Part shown: in pieces, positions 37,078 to 48,298 of the stretch | How the letters are laid out: each line of letters starts with the position of its first letter | Numbering within the stretch: position 1 is the stretch's first letter | Assembly: GCA_013396635.1 (NCBI GenBank) | Contig: WBMW01005644.1 | Location: forward strand, 1 to 64,000 | Source: Penelope pileata | Lineage: Eukaryota; Chordata; Aves; Galliformes; Cracidae | Direction of reading: 5' to 3' | DNA: 64,000 nucleotides | The notes under the pieces: generated by a model | The model's input: only the letters and a program-made list of their open reading frames with translations | Told to the model about the DNA's origin: nothing | Database searches by the model: none | Made by a program: the position numbers and the translations under genes

Positions 37078-38818
37078 GAAAACACCAAGAGGAAACTCAT
37101 GGGCAGCGGAGGCAGGGACATCCATCCTGGGAAGATTATAGGGATACAGCACAGGAATGTAGGGGTAGGATCAGGAAAGCCAAGGCACAGGTAGAGCTAA
37201 ACTTGCCTAGAGATATAAAGAATAACAAGCGTTTCTACAGGCACATAGGACAGCAAAGGAACATAAAAGAAATTGTGCTCCCCCTGAACAGTGAGACAGG
37301 AAACCTAGCTACAACTGACATGGAGAAGGCTGAGGTACTGAACAACTTTTTTGCCTCAGTTTTCATTAGCAGTTGCTATTACCATATCTCTCAAGTCACA
37401 GAATTTCAAGGTAGGGACTGGGGAAATGAAGAACCACTCACCATAGGAAAGATCAAGTTTGAGACTACCTGAGGAACCTGAATGTGCACAGATCTATGGG
37501 ACCTGATGGGTCCCTCAGCCCAGGGACCTGAGCGAACTGTCAGGTGAAGTTACAAAGCTGCTATCCATCGCATTTGAAAAGCTGTGACAGACAGGTTAAG
37601 TCCCCAGTGAAAAGTGGAATTATAAGACCATTCTTATAAAGGGTAAAAAGCAGGAGCCAGGGAACTATGGACTCTGTGCCTGGTGAGCTCATGAAGCAGA
37701 TACTCCTGCAAACCATGTTAAAACATCTGGAAGACAGAGAGGTGATTGGAGACAGACAGCACGGCTTCACAAAGGGAAAACTGTCTGACTAAATTGGTGG
37801 GCTTCTACAACAGACTGACATCAGTAATTAGCAGTGTACCCCAGGGTCAGTACTAGGTTCAGTCTTAACCAAGATCTTCATAAACGACCTGGATGATGGG
37901 GTATTGTTTGTCCTCAGCGAGTTTGCTGACAACGCAGATGTGAAATGAGAGACTGATGCACCAGAAGGCTAGCTGCCACCCAGAGAGACCTCAACAGAAG
38001 GAATGGGATGATAGGAATCTCATTAAGTTCAACAGGCAAAAGTGCAAAGTTCTGCATCTGGGGAAAAACAACCTCAGGCACCAGTACATGCTGGGGTCCA
38101 CTCAGCTGGAAAGCAGCTCTACAAGAAAGCATCTGGGGGTCCTGTTGGACAGCAAACTGAACATGAGCCAGCATTGTACCCTTGTGGCAAAGACTAACAG
38201 TATACTGAGCTGCATTAGGAAGAGTATTGTCAGCAGGTTAAGGGAGATGATCCTTCCCCTCAGCCCAGCAGTGGTGAGGTCACATGCAGAGTACCGTGTC
38301 CAGTTCTGGGCTCCTCGGTACAAGGGAGACATGGACATACTAGAAAACTAGAAAGAGTTCAGCAAAGCACCATGAAGATCATTAAAGGACTGGAACATCT
38401 CTCCTAATAAGGAAGAGTGGAGAGAGGGGGTCTGTTTAGCATACAGCATTGAAGGCTCAAGGAGTATCTTATTAAGTTACACTAATACCTGAAGGGAGGA
38501 TGTAAGGGAGACAGTCAGGTTCTTTGCACTTGCATGCAGTGGAAGGACAAGAGGCAATGGGCGCAACCTGAAAGGCAGGAGGTTCTCTCTGAACATCAGG
38601 AAACATTTACTTACTGTGCAAGTGATGGAGCATTGGCGCAGGCTGCCCAGAGAGGTTGGAGGTTGTGAGGTTGTGGGGTCTCCTCCTTGGAGATCTTCAA
38701 AAGCTATCTGGATATGGTCCTGGGCAACCTGCTCTGAGCGGCCCTTTTTGAGCACGGGGGTTGGACGAAGTGATCTGCATAGGTCTCTTTTAACCTCAAC
38801 CATTCTGTGATTCTGTGG
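37078..38818 (+). mobile_element. CR1, 5'-truncated, with decayed ORF2
   Basis: A roughly 1.7-kb CR1 copy covering the region just before the reverse transcriptase through the 3' tail. In pieces, the translation shows RDIKNNKRFYRHIGQQ and TTDMEKAEVLNNFFASVF (upstream of RT). A degraded CCCCAGGGTCAGTACTAGGT-type region follows at about 37840. 37956-38351 shows KFNRQKCKVLHLGKNN, GVLLDSKLNMSQHC and VQFWAP. The 3' end reads AACCATTCTGTGATTCTGTG. Frameshifts and stops are frequent. It is a dead copy. Confidence 0.92.
37956..38351 (+). pseudogene. CR1 ORF2 C-terminal remnant
   Basis: The longest surviving open piece of the CR1 ORF2 in the element at 37078-38818, 131 codons. After a short out-of-frame start it reads the reverse-transcriptase thumb/C-terminal region typical of CR1 (KFNRQKCKVLHLG; SILSCIRKSIVSRLREMILP; YRVQFWAPRYKGDM). 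The catalytic palm motifs lie upstream in a broken part. A non-LTR retrotransposon remnant, not a host gene. Confidence 0.8.
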
Positions 38819-39529
38819 CTGTATCATAAAGTTTTATGCTATCCTAAGTGGTACAATGAGAGCAAAAAAAAAAAAAAAAAAAGTAACACAAAAGCTTTAT
38901 TTTTCTAACAATTTTATTTTATGTGAGATGTTTCATAGAATTTTCTATGGACAGTGTATGTACTAGGAATGCACAGACACAATATTTAAAGCCAAATTAA
39001 CTCCATTTCATTTGAGGCCTTTCAGCAGGCATCTAAAGTAAAGAGTTTAATCACTCTCAGCTTTTGAGGATTTACAAAAGCAGTGTCTGATTACCTTGTG
39101 AAGGTGACACTTGCTCTCCATTGATTCTAGAGTGGCAAGGCTGCTCATTCAGATACAACAGTTAAATTACCTAATGTGATATTAGATTAATTTAGGTCAT
39201 GTTTTTAAACATAAAAGTATCTTCCTTAGTAAAAAGAATAAACTAAATGTTGAGGTTACATCAGAGAAATGAAGACTCTTTCAGAAATTATCATGTGTCG
39301 GCAAGTTTCTCCTCACTAAAGAAATCAAAGTCCTGACATTTGAAACTCTACATACAGTACACACATTATGTTGAATATGTATGTTTATGTATCTACGTTA
39401 ATGAGCTTATAAACTTAACACTCTTCAAGTAGATTTAATTATGGTTACAGCACAATTTTTCACACTGTCAAAATGCATTTAATTTTCTATTCTAATACTA
39501 AGAAAAGCAATCTTGACCATTTGAAAGAC
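38819..39529. other. Intergenic DNA, no gene seen
   Basis: Contains an A19 tract at 38864-38882 and otherwise nothing recognised. Confidence 0.55.
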
Positions 39530-39606
39530 AGAATCATAGAACAGCTTGGGTTGGAAGGGACCTTAACAACCATCTAGTTCCAACCCCCTGCCATCCAAGC
39601 TGGCCT
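39530..39606 (-). mobile_element. CR1 3' tail fragment
   Basis: Reverse of the CR1 terminus: AGAATCATAGAACAGCTTGG, GTTGGAAGGGACCTTAACAA, CCATCTAGTTCCAACCCCCT. Only the last 77 or so bases of the element are present. Confidence 0.9.
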
Positions 39607-42600
39607 TAAGTATCTCATTTCTGCTGTTCTGAAATATTCAGGCAAGGCAGAGGATAATTCTCTAGGAGGTAAAATTTATTTACAGAAGAGAGAAAAATCT
39701 AAAGACAAATCATCTTTTACATTTTTGAAACCAGCCAATATTGTCTTTTTAATAAAGAATGATTTAGAGACATTTATTTAGGCAATGAATTTTGCATAGT
39801 TCCTTCCAGAAAGAAATATTTTGGATAGTATTTTGGCCCTGTTTAAGTAAATGTCAAAACATTCCTTGAGGTCAGTGAGGCAACATTCTACTTATGGCCC
39901 AGATGTGAACAGCTCACAATTTAGAGATTTGATCCTGTAGTACCTGTTATTCCTAACAGAAATTCAATGAAGTGGAATGTGAGACTAAAAGAGATTTCAG
40001 GCAGAATCTTAAATCAGAAAATAGCCCCTTCATTATTGCTTTTAAATAAATGTTTTAGTCTGAACCAAACCTAAAATGAAATCCGGTGAAAAAAAAAATG
40101 AATGCTTATGATGTCTTGATCATAGAAATGTTAAGATCTTGTACTTATTTTCTTGAAGAAAATAATTTTGTGCAATTTAAAAAAAAAAAAAAAGATAAAT
40201 TTCTTCTAAGTCCCCCTAAAATAAATACTGCATATTATAGTTACAAAATATACAAACACATAGATCCCAATATGTGGGCCACTTGCTCATTTTTTTAACT
40301 TAAAGAAATATGGAGGTACCATATCCTTAACTACAAACTGTGCACTTCCATTTTATTGAGCAAATGCACTATTGTATTCTAGATTATGTATGATCATGTT
40401 CGTCAAAGAAACAGTATCACCAAGGCTAATGGAAATAACTGACTGTCAGGCAGAACCAAGACTCCCCTAGCAATCATACCATTAAGTCTGAACAGCAAGT
40501 GAAACCATTGTTATGATTAAAAAAAAAATTAAAAATAAAAGGATCCATGCTTTATAAAATAGTTATTGATAACTTTAGAAAACCTCAAGTGCATTTTTGT
40601 TTGCTTTGCATTCTAACACCATCAGAATAGTATTTCACAGTCAAATGAGTTATGCTATGCATTTTACATATAACTGAGGACCTTGTCCAGAAATTCAACT
40701 CTGGATCTTGCAAATTAACTGTTCAAACATAAATTCAGGCTGAGTTGCATGCGAATTGCAGGCTAAGAAGGAGAAGGGAATAAATCTGACCGTGAAACTG
40801 AGGCACATCTTCACAGATCTTGCCTTATTCGGGCAATAAAAGCATTTAAGTGAGCTCAGCGACGATAGACTTACACTGTTTGATAGAAAACACCCATGTG
40901 GGTTGGTCCCAGGGCCAATGTCACTTAGTTACAAAGTAAGTGAATAACTGAAATGTATCCCTTACACTACCAAATAGGATTCTGAGATAAGCATTTAAAT
41001 AAAGTCTTCCTTTTTATGTCAAAATCTTAGCTCTCTCATAACTAGAGAGTTCAAACTGCAATATAGTACAAACAATTATCAACATTTAACATAGGGAGAA
41101 AGAAGTTAAGATAAAATATTGAGACTACTTTTCATGAGCATCTTCCTGAAGTGCAACTAAAAGCACTAGAACACTCATCAACTCAACATACCTAAATAAA
41201 CATGCTTTTCAAAAAAAAATCTGACATTAATTCTCAAATGTTACTGGAATTCTGGAGCACTCATATGTGGAGAAATATGAGGTTAGTCTGCGTCCATTCC
41301 TCCTCTGGATGCAAGTGATCGAAGAGAATTTTGAGGATAACTGCATACCCACAAAATCATTTTGTATTATAAAATTGCACCCTTGTTCTTCATAAACAAA
41401 GCAACACTAGTTAATAGCAATGATTGCATATGAAAAAAAAAGTCTGTTTAATGATCAATTTGTCTTAAAATTAGCACATTTAAAATTAAAATTTGTCCTT
41501 TAATAGAAAAAAGCAAGTTTATTTATTTACTTATCATCAGGCTTTCACAGTACTTCTTATCACAACTTTAAATTTTATTCATAAATAAAATGGATGGAGC
41601 CACTGAAATTTATTCTACAAAGTCTCAGATTTGGATAGGCATACTGTGCAACCATATGCATGTTCTACTGTGTCTTGGGTTGCTATTCATGCAAGTACAA
41701 GGCCACAATTTCAATAGACAATCATCTCCATGGCTGAGATAACTCCTGTCTGATACTAACTTCAGTTAAGTGCTCAGGTAATTTATCATCTAAAACTGAA
41801 CAAAGCAATTATTTGATTAAAAATTGGAGAGTTGCCATACCTTAGGTATTCCTACCCTGTTGTTTTCAAAGACATCGCCTTTCCCTCTACATATTTTACC
41901 ATAATGATTTTAATACATTTGCCCTCACAACAAGACCCAAAAATAAAGAACAGAGTTCTCTTTTATCTTACTAAATTTGTACAAGGAACACACAATGCAT
42001 CCAAATCTGAATAATATATTATGCATTCTTTGACCCTGTAAAGTAGAGTACAGGAAAGAAACAACTCCTAAAACAAAGAAATAACAGCAATGGCATGTAT
42101 TACGAACACAAATGCATGAGATAATCTGTATTTCAAAAAAAATAAAAGCAAGGATGACCCTCCTGAGAGATCATTTTGTCCACCCTAACTCCTCAAAAAC
42201 AAATTAAAAGTTGGTTTATAAGATATCATGGCATTCCAGGAAGGGATTAAAAGGTCTCTTTCTACTTCCACAGATACACAGTCAGGCCTAATACCTACCT
42301 TCAGCTGCTTTAAAACATTTGACAGAGAAAAAATTTGTTTGTTCTGATTCTAGAGTTAAAATCCTGGAAATAGAAGGCGAATGCTGAATCTTATTCTGTC
42401 AAGCACAATACATTTTTTTCAATACATTTTTTGTTTAACATCTGATTAAAAATGGCTTTAGAGAAAAGCCAATTTGAGAGAATGATAGTTGGAGACCAAA
42501 GTTTCACTAACATGCCAGTGTATATTAACTTGTTCAATATTTCCTTTAACATGACATTCCACCCAGCCATGAGTGAGACCTAGAACTGAAGGACGGAAAA

Positions 42601-44594
42601 AACAGCTGCTGCTAGTAAATTACAGTTAAGCTAACGTTAGTGAGACTGTAAAATATCAATGGGCTTATTGTGCTAGAGGCCCATTTTGACATACAAATGA
42701 TTGGGAGAGAAAGAATTACTTTTATCTAGGTCATGATATTACAACATGCTCCAAAGAATATGAAATGTATGCAAGAGAAAGACAAGACAGTGGGGTAAGA
42801 CAGGGACACATTAGTAAGACTGGAAGGAAAGGCAAGAACTCCTTTATAATTTAGAAATCAGCAAGGGTAGCTGTAATCCATACAAAGAAACTCACCGCAC
42901 ATTTGATATTGTCTAAAGCTTATCACCCAAATAAACAATAACTACACACATATTTCAGTATAATAATCCAAAACTCTGATCCCAGCTCCCACAAACAAAC
43001 AGAAGCATATTTCAAGCATATTCCATTTGTAATAAAAAAGATGGTAAAGGAAACAGATGTCTCTGTGATCTGATTTACACATCTGCTGACATTTACAGCA
43101 TACATGCCTTTCAAAAAAAATGCTCAGCATGTTAAACTGGGAAACCTTTTTCTTAATGGGCATGTGCCAAACCAAGACCATGACTCAAGAAGAAAAGAAG
43201 CTGTGACAAAGAAACATCTATCTTATCAAGCCTATCTGTTTCCAAATCAATGGTATTACAGCACCACGTAAAAGAAACACCAGTCATGATAAAAAACATG
43301 ATAACAGATAAAATTAACAGACAGCTTTGGAGTTAGTATAGTGCTGGGAATCACTCATATGTGAGGTGGATGAGAGTGAACTGCATTTCAGATTTCTCCA
43401 CTTTCTGAGGGGAGACCTGAGATAGCAATGGTTGTCCTTTAGAAATACACCATACAGAAAAGCAAAATGCCTCTCAGCAACATACACCTGGAGATTTATT
43501 TAAGATCTTCTAATCTCAAATTTCCATTTTATGCAGACATAACAACAGACCACTGACATTGACATCAAATATTTGCACTGGCCTCAGTGAAATTATGAAC
43601 AAGAATCAGCAGAGAAATGCTTTACAACAAAGAAGGATGGAAAAGTCTCATTCAAAAAGAGAAGATTCTTGTAGAAACTCTTAGACAGGAGGTGTAGGGC
43701 AAAGCAGCATGTGGAGTCAAGAGGCTAACAACCTTCAAAATTAAGTCAGGTTGAGGCAGGTCAAACTACACAAAATCCTCTCCGTTTTTAACTGATAGTT
43801 TGGGATATCTTGTTGGTTTCTTAGATTTTGTCCTATTTTTTCTCCAGATAGTTTACTTCAGGCTCACAAAAGGTACTACATTGTCAGGCATGGAGAACGA
43901 AGTCTTCTCTTTAGTCAAAACACAACACCCAATAGAATGCCATATCTCTGAGCTGAAGGAATCATATCATACAACTATATTCAATATCCTTGTCTGCTGA
44001 GGCTGTCAATAAGGAACTAGATTTACTCAAATGTTCAGGCTGTTTTCACCCACTGAAGAGATGCTGAACACCTTTAAACCTCTGCTTATGTTTATTTTGC
44101 ACCACTATAGTGATCACTGAGACACAATGCCTCTGTAAATCTGTCCAAGGGGGTATTATCACCACTGGGAATCAGGCCAATACCACAGTTTAATTTCATA
44201 TAAGCTGTCATACAATCATCAGATATAAGTACTTCTGGGAACTAACCACCTGGGCTGGAGTCAGACTGGTGAGCTGGAGGTGAAAAGCTCCATATTCTAT
44301 TACTAATCCCCTGAGCTATAGAGTCCTCAGCTGGTAGTTCCATAAAGGTTCACACAGCTTTTTTTTTTTTTTTTCCCCTTTTTTTTTTCCCAAAGGCAGC
44401 AAAAGTAGTTAATTTTAAAAATAATAATAACAACAAAAATCACACCTGCAAGAACAACTATATTTTTCTTAAAATAATTTCTCTGAAAGTAGCAGACTGT
44501 ACACATTTTACAAGAATAAACAAACTTCTCTAATATTTATCCACAAATTGGGAATCAGAGATGATTAGTGCAAATTTCTGCTGACCAGCAGCAT
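39607..44594. other. AT-rich intergenic DNA and DSEL 3' flank
   Basis: No second gene seen. The part nearest DSEL must include its 3' untranslated region on the minus strand, but the end cannot be fixed because AATAAA-type hexamers on the minus strand are frequent (for example 44091-44096 and 43495-43500). A T-rich tract lies at 44361-44390. Some of the sequence from 39.6 to 43 kb may be conserved regulatory DNA, but this is not testable here. Confidence 0.5.
44091..44096 (-). terminator. Candidate DSEL polyadenylation signal
   Basis: First clear AATAAA on the minus strand after the DSEL stop, apart from one overlapping the stop itself. It would give a 3' untranslated region of about 0.5 kb. 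Mammalian DSEL has a long 3' untranslated region, as I recall, so later signals may be used instead. Confidence 0.25.
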
Positions 44595-47500
44595 TTATTC
44601 TACAAACTTTGGGTATCCTAAGTGGTCCATTAGAGAAAAACAGATATCTTCGATCATTCTAATTTCTGTCTTGGGCATGTTTTGTTTCCAGGCATGAATG
44701 CTCCTTGGTGAAATTTCCCCCTCATAAGGAAGATAGAAAAGACTGGTGGAGGTGGCAAATAATATTTGGTTTAAGCTAGCAGGAGAAAGAGGAATACCAA
44801 GAAAGGCAAAAATTGTTTCAGCTGTCTTCTGAGGAAAGCTCACAATATCTTCAAATTTGACCATCTGATAATTTGTTGGCAACAAGACTCCATTTATTCT
44901 CAGCGCTGCCGCTGTGTTTGCTAGCCATAAGTAGGACAACACAGAAACAGCATTTGAATCAGAATTTGAAAGTTCTTTTCTTAATGATTCATATTCAAAG
45001 GCATAGCCTTCATTGAAACTACATTTTCCTTTACCATTTTCCCATTTAAACATTGCAGCTAAGTGCTGTGGAACTTTTTTCAAAGAGTAAAGGCTTGGCT
45101 TATTTTTGTACAACATTGAATAGATCCATGCCCGTGGGTCTCTTACTACATATAATGCTCTCATTGATGGCCCTAGAATTTCCTGAAAGAAGGGAAGCTT
45201 TAAGGTCCAGCTCCCACTACTGAAACTAAGCACAGGTCGTGCATTAGGATAATAGACAAGGTGTCTTCTCAATTCCCTAATATATTCAGCATCTTTATCT
45301 TGACTTGCTCTTGCCTTGCTTCTTTGCTCCAAGAGAGATTCTCTCTTTTTGGATCTTTTCTTTTTGTCCTTGCTTATGGCAGAATGCTGAGTAATTTTAC
45401 TTCTGCTGGCTTCATACAACTGAATGTTTTGTAAATGTAATTTTGTGTCTCGAACTAGAGACTGGAGCCACCCCTTGAGAAGACGAAAATGACCATTCTG
45501 AACATCAGAAGCCTTCCATTCACATGGATCTACAAAGGAATCAATTTCAAATTCACTCTCAGGAATTTCTAGATAGGCTGTAGGTATCCTCATGTATAGG
45601 AAGTCACTGCTGTTGAAAAACAGCTGTTTTAGAATTTCTGCACCAGAAGCAGGAAGTGAAGTAATTATAACATCTGGGAAAACAATGGAGTTCCCTTCTA
45701 ACTGTTCAGTTTTACTGCCTTTCTCGTGTTCTAGCCTTGTCAAGTCACTGCTCCATTTTGCACAGATAGGCTGAGTACACACGCTCCACACATCCACCAG
45801 TTCAATAAGCCACAGTGTGATAATCAGTATCAGGATCCAACGCAACATTTTACTGAAGGATATGTAAAACCGCCACTGAAAAGCCAGTATGACCAAACTA
45901 ACTCCCAAAATTAACCCTGCAATTATGTTCACTTTGAATCCAAATGGCAAAATCACCCTATTATTTTTAATCATTTTTTCCACAGATTCAGTACCTAGAC
46001 CAAACTTGGTCACTTTGTTTTCATGAACTACTTTGGCAAAACCACCAAATCCCAAGTAATCAAACCTGGTCTTTAAATTCTGATGTTCAGTCACAACAGA
46101 AACAGTGTTTTCAGTGTTGTTGACACTAAGTGATATCTGAAATCCAGACTTTACATTATCAACAAGTCTGCAGTTAGAAACATTGACATATGGGCCATAG
46201 AAAAGGTAAACAATCCTTGCAAGAGTGCTTTTCATTGGAAAGGTAACATTTACAAACTGAGTCCATCGCTTTTTGAATTCAGCAGCTTGTTCTGCCTCTT
46301 GTATCCTAGCAACAGGACTACTCCCATGATGATCAAACCAAAACATCTTGTAGTGGGCATCCCACACATCCATCATAGCTCCATTGTACTTGTTCTTAAA
46401 TTTATAGGGTATGTATTTAAAATCAATGTCAAGATTATGAAAAAAGGCACTGACTGAATTAACAGGAGAGTCTTCCTCCTTCTCAATGTGGTCTACTACT
46501 AACAAGGTCTGAGAATTTAAGAGCAGCAAAATGCGGTACACACTTTTCAATTTCATTGCAGATGTGTAAGCAGACACTGCCTCCCCACTCACAAACATCA
46601 TGTCCCCAGACTGGGAGGCTGTTATAATTTCCCCAGTCGAGTCTCCAACCTCAGGACCAATCCATTTCAGCCACTGGGCGCACTCACCAAGCTGTCCCTC
46701 CCACGGCTGGTTGCACTGGCTTGTAGGAGATGGAGCAAACACCAAGACGTTATTCAGGTGGCTGAGTTTAGGTCCATAGAGAGCCTCAGATACAAACACC
46801 TGTCCATTGGGAGCAAAAGTGAAAGAGTTCTGATCAGGATGCTCATGTCCTGGATTAAAACTTCTCCACCCATCAATCCAGCCATATGGTTGAAAGTGGA
46901 CAATATCATAGACAGCCCGTCCACCAAGTTTTCCAGACTTGAAGGACACAAAGGTGTTTGTCTGACTGCTTGGCAATCCAGCCCCATATGTAACAACTCC
47001 CCAGTTAGGAAACACGTGCATTTTAGCAGTGCCGTAGTCAGGAGGTGGTTGAGGAGCAATTTCGGCAGCGTACCATATAAACTCAGTGTGCAGCGTGCTC
47101 CACCTCTGTGCTGTGGATGGCACCATTGGTCCATCTTTGGGTCTGTGTTTCCTAATTTGCTGTGCCAGCCAGTTGCCAGCTCCGTTCTTCATGACAAACT
47201 TATCCAAGAAAACCAGCTGGCTCTCAGGACCATAAAACCAGTTGTAATTAGAATCTGCCACACCCACACTCCTTTGAAAGCCTGGTAATAGGGTGGCATA
47301 GTAAAACCAAAAGTGCATTTTGAGCCAATTATTTTCCAAGTTGTTAATATCGAAGTGGCGCTGAGCCAGGAAAACGTACTGGGTTATTGACTTAGCAGTG
47401 TAACTCCCATAAGCAACTCCCTCATCCAGTGACCCATCTACAACGTGATTGAGCAGGAACATTGTTTTTTCCATCACATCAACAACCGTGTGTTTCCAAA

Positions 47501-48245
47501 TATTTGCCTGAGATCCATTGTCCACACCTGTCACTAACGCTCCAGTGAGCAAAGCAAGCATGTTGGTTGCTTGGTGATTATGGAGAAGCTGCTTTCCCCA
47601 GGAACGAACCTTGGAGTACTCATACATTTCCTCGCTTGCAGACCGTATCTTCTCCAGGTATTTTTGTCTCCTCGCATTTTCGAGTGAATTATACAGGAAG
47701 TCATAAGCAGTGGCAAATCCTGTCAGGGAGTGGCCCAGTGGCACTTCATCTCCAGGCGCGCTCTCAACCAACCAGTTCTTGTAAGCAGCCATTCTATCCA
47801 TATATTCTAGGGCAAAATCCAATGCAGCTTTATCTTCGGGGCACAGCAAGCAATACAATGCTAGAGGTGGCAGGTTGTTGCCGTAAATCTCATTCCACTT
47901 TGCAGCAAAATCAACATGCTTGGGTGGAGGTAGGTAGTACAGCGGGTTGGATAACATAACCATCACTGCATTTCTGATACTTCTGAATAGATGTGAATGG
48001 CTCGTATGAGCCTTCTGCCTCAGCGCATGGACATCTTCAGCATCGAAATACAAGCTTGGATGAGGAACTGCTTTTTTCAGCTTTTGCTCAGCACCAAGAC
48101 TTTCAAGTTGCTGTTTCTCGTATTGATCTACATTTTCCATGAAAGTCACCCAATCAGAGTAATTGCTTACAGATTCTTCAAAAGTGAAGACGGCAAACAT
48201 CATTAATGCTAGAAATAAGGTATGCCCTATAAGCATCAGAGCCAT
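44595..48245 (-). CDS. DSEL: Dermatan sulfate epimerase-like protein (DSEL), complete
   Basis: DSEL (DS-epi2) converts D-glucuronate to L-iduronate in chondroitin/dermatan sulfate chains in the Golgi/ER. The frame is 1216 residues and uninterrupted, close to the 1212 I recall for human, and closely similar along its length. Order of parts: hydrophobic signal/anchor about 2-20; epimerase domain about 60-770; two membrane segments about 773-790 and 801-818; a lysine/arginine-rich linker about 950-980; a sulfotransferase-like C-terminal domain about 855-1216. Active-site motifs are present: HNH (222-224), VAYGSY (277-282) and GHEHPDQ (466-472). By my remembered alignment to DSE the catalytic residues are H224, Y279 and H467. 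Sulfotransferase PAPS motifs are SLPASGAE (863-870) and YVVRDPRAW (1032-1040). N-glycosylation sequons occur at N28, N243, N666, N688, N709 and N878. The start has A at -3 and G at +4. I infer it is intact and functional; the sulfotransferase activity is unproven in the family. Confidence 0.97.
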   Translation of the reverse strand: MALMLIGHTLFLALMMFAVFTFEESVSNYSDWVTFMENVDQYEKQQLESLGAEQKLKKAVPHPSLYFDAEDVHALRQKAHTSHSHLFRSIRNAVMVMLSNPLYYLPPPKHVDFAAKWNEIYGNNLPPLALYCLLCPEDKAALDFALEYMDRMAAYKNWLVESAPGDEVPLGHSLTGFATAYDFLYNSLENARRQKYLEKIRSASEEMYEYSKVRSWGKQLLHNHQATNMLALLTGALVTGVDNGSQANIWKHTVVDVMEKTMFLLNHVVDGSLDEGVAYGSYTAKSITQYVFLAQRHFDINNLENNWLKMHFWFYYATLLPGFQRSVGVADSNYNWFYGPESQLVFLDKFVMKNGAGNWLAQQIRKHRPKDGPMVPSTAQRWSTLHTEFIWYAAEIAPQPPPDYGTAKMHVFPNWGVVTYGAGLPSSQTNTFVSFKSGKLGGRAVYDIVHFQPYGWIDGWRSFNPGHEHPDQNSFTFAPNGQVFVSEALYGPKLSHLNNVLVFAPSPTSQCNQPWEGQLGECAQWLKWIGPEVGDSTGEIITASQSGDMMFVSGEAVSAYTSAMKLKSVYRILLLLNSQTLLVVDHIEKEEDSPVNSVSAFFHNLDIDFKYIPYKFKNKYNGAMMDVWDAHYKMFWFDHHGSSPVARIQEAEQAAEFKKRWTQFVNVTFPMKSTLARIVYLFYGPYVNVSNCRLVDNVKSGFQISLSVNNTENTVSVVTEHQNLKTRFDYLGFGGFAKVVHENKVTKFGLGTESVEKMIKNNRVILPFGFKVNIIAGLILGVSLVILAFQWRFYISFSKMLRWILILIITLWLIELVDVWSVCTQPICAKWSSDLTRLEHEKGSKTEQLEGNSIVFPDVIITSLPASGAEILKQLFFNSSDFLYMRIPTAYLEIPESEFEIDSFVDPCEWKASDVQNGHFRLLKGWLQSLVRDTKLHLQNIQLYEASRSKITQHSAISKDKKKRSKKRESLLEQRSKARASQDKDAEYIRELRRHLVYYPNARPVLSFSSGSWTLKLPFFQEILGPSMRALYVVRDPRAWIYSMLYKNKPSLYSLKKVPQHLAAMFKWENGKGKCSFNEGYAFEYESLRKELSNSDSNAVSVLSYLWLANTAAALRINGVLLPTNYQMVKFEDIVSFPQKTAETIFAFLGIPLSPASLNQILFATSTSLFYLPYEGEISPRSIHAWKQNMPKTEIRMIEDICFSLMDHLGYPKFVE

Positions 48246-48281
48246 GATCCATCAGCCAGCTCCTCTTTCCCACGCATGCAT
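48236..48281 (-). promoter_or_regulatory. Two short upstream ORFs at the DSEL start
   Basis: On the minus strand an ATG at 48281-48279 opens a 9-codon frame ending in TGA at 48252, seven bases before the DSEL ATG. A second ATG at 48277-48275 opens a 13-codon frame in another phase that runs past the DSEL ATG and stops at 48236. The first has G at -3; the second is in weak context. If the 5' untranslated region includes these bases, translation of DSEL may depend on leaky scanning or re-initiation. Confidence 0.5.
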
Positions 48282-48283
48282 TT

Positions 48284-48298
48284 CCTAACAAAACACAA
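48284..48298 (-). other. Candidate splice acceptor for the DSEL coding exon
   Basis: The minus strand reads TGTTGTGTTTTGTTAG, then GAAATG; the AG is at 48286-48285. T-rich sequence before AG fits a 3' splice site that would join an untranslated first exon in the CpG island to the coding exon. Other AG sites further upstream are possible. Confidence 0.35.

Noticed and set aside
46758..47288. 176-codon plus-strand reading frame opposite DSEL
   Set aside because: It lies wholly inside the DSEL coding region on the other strand and has no family resemblance; a by-product of the coding sequence.
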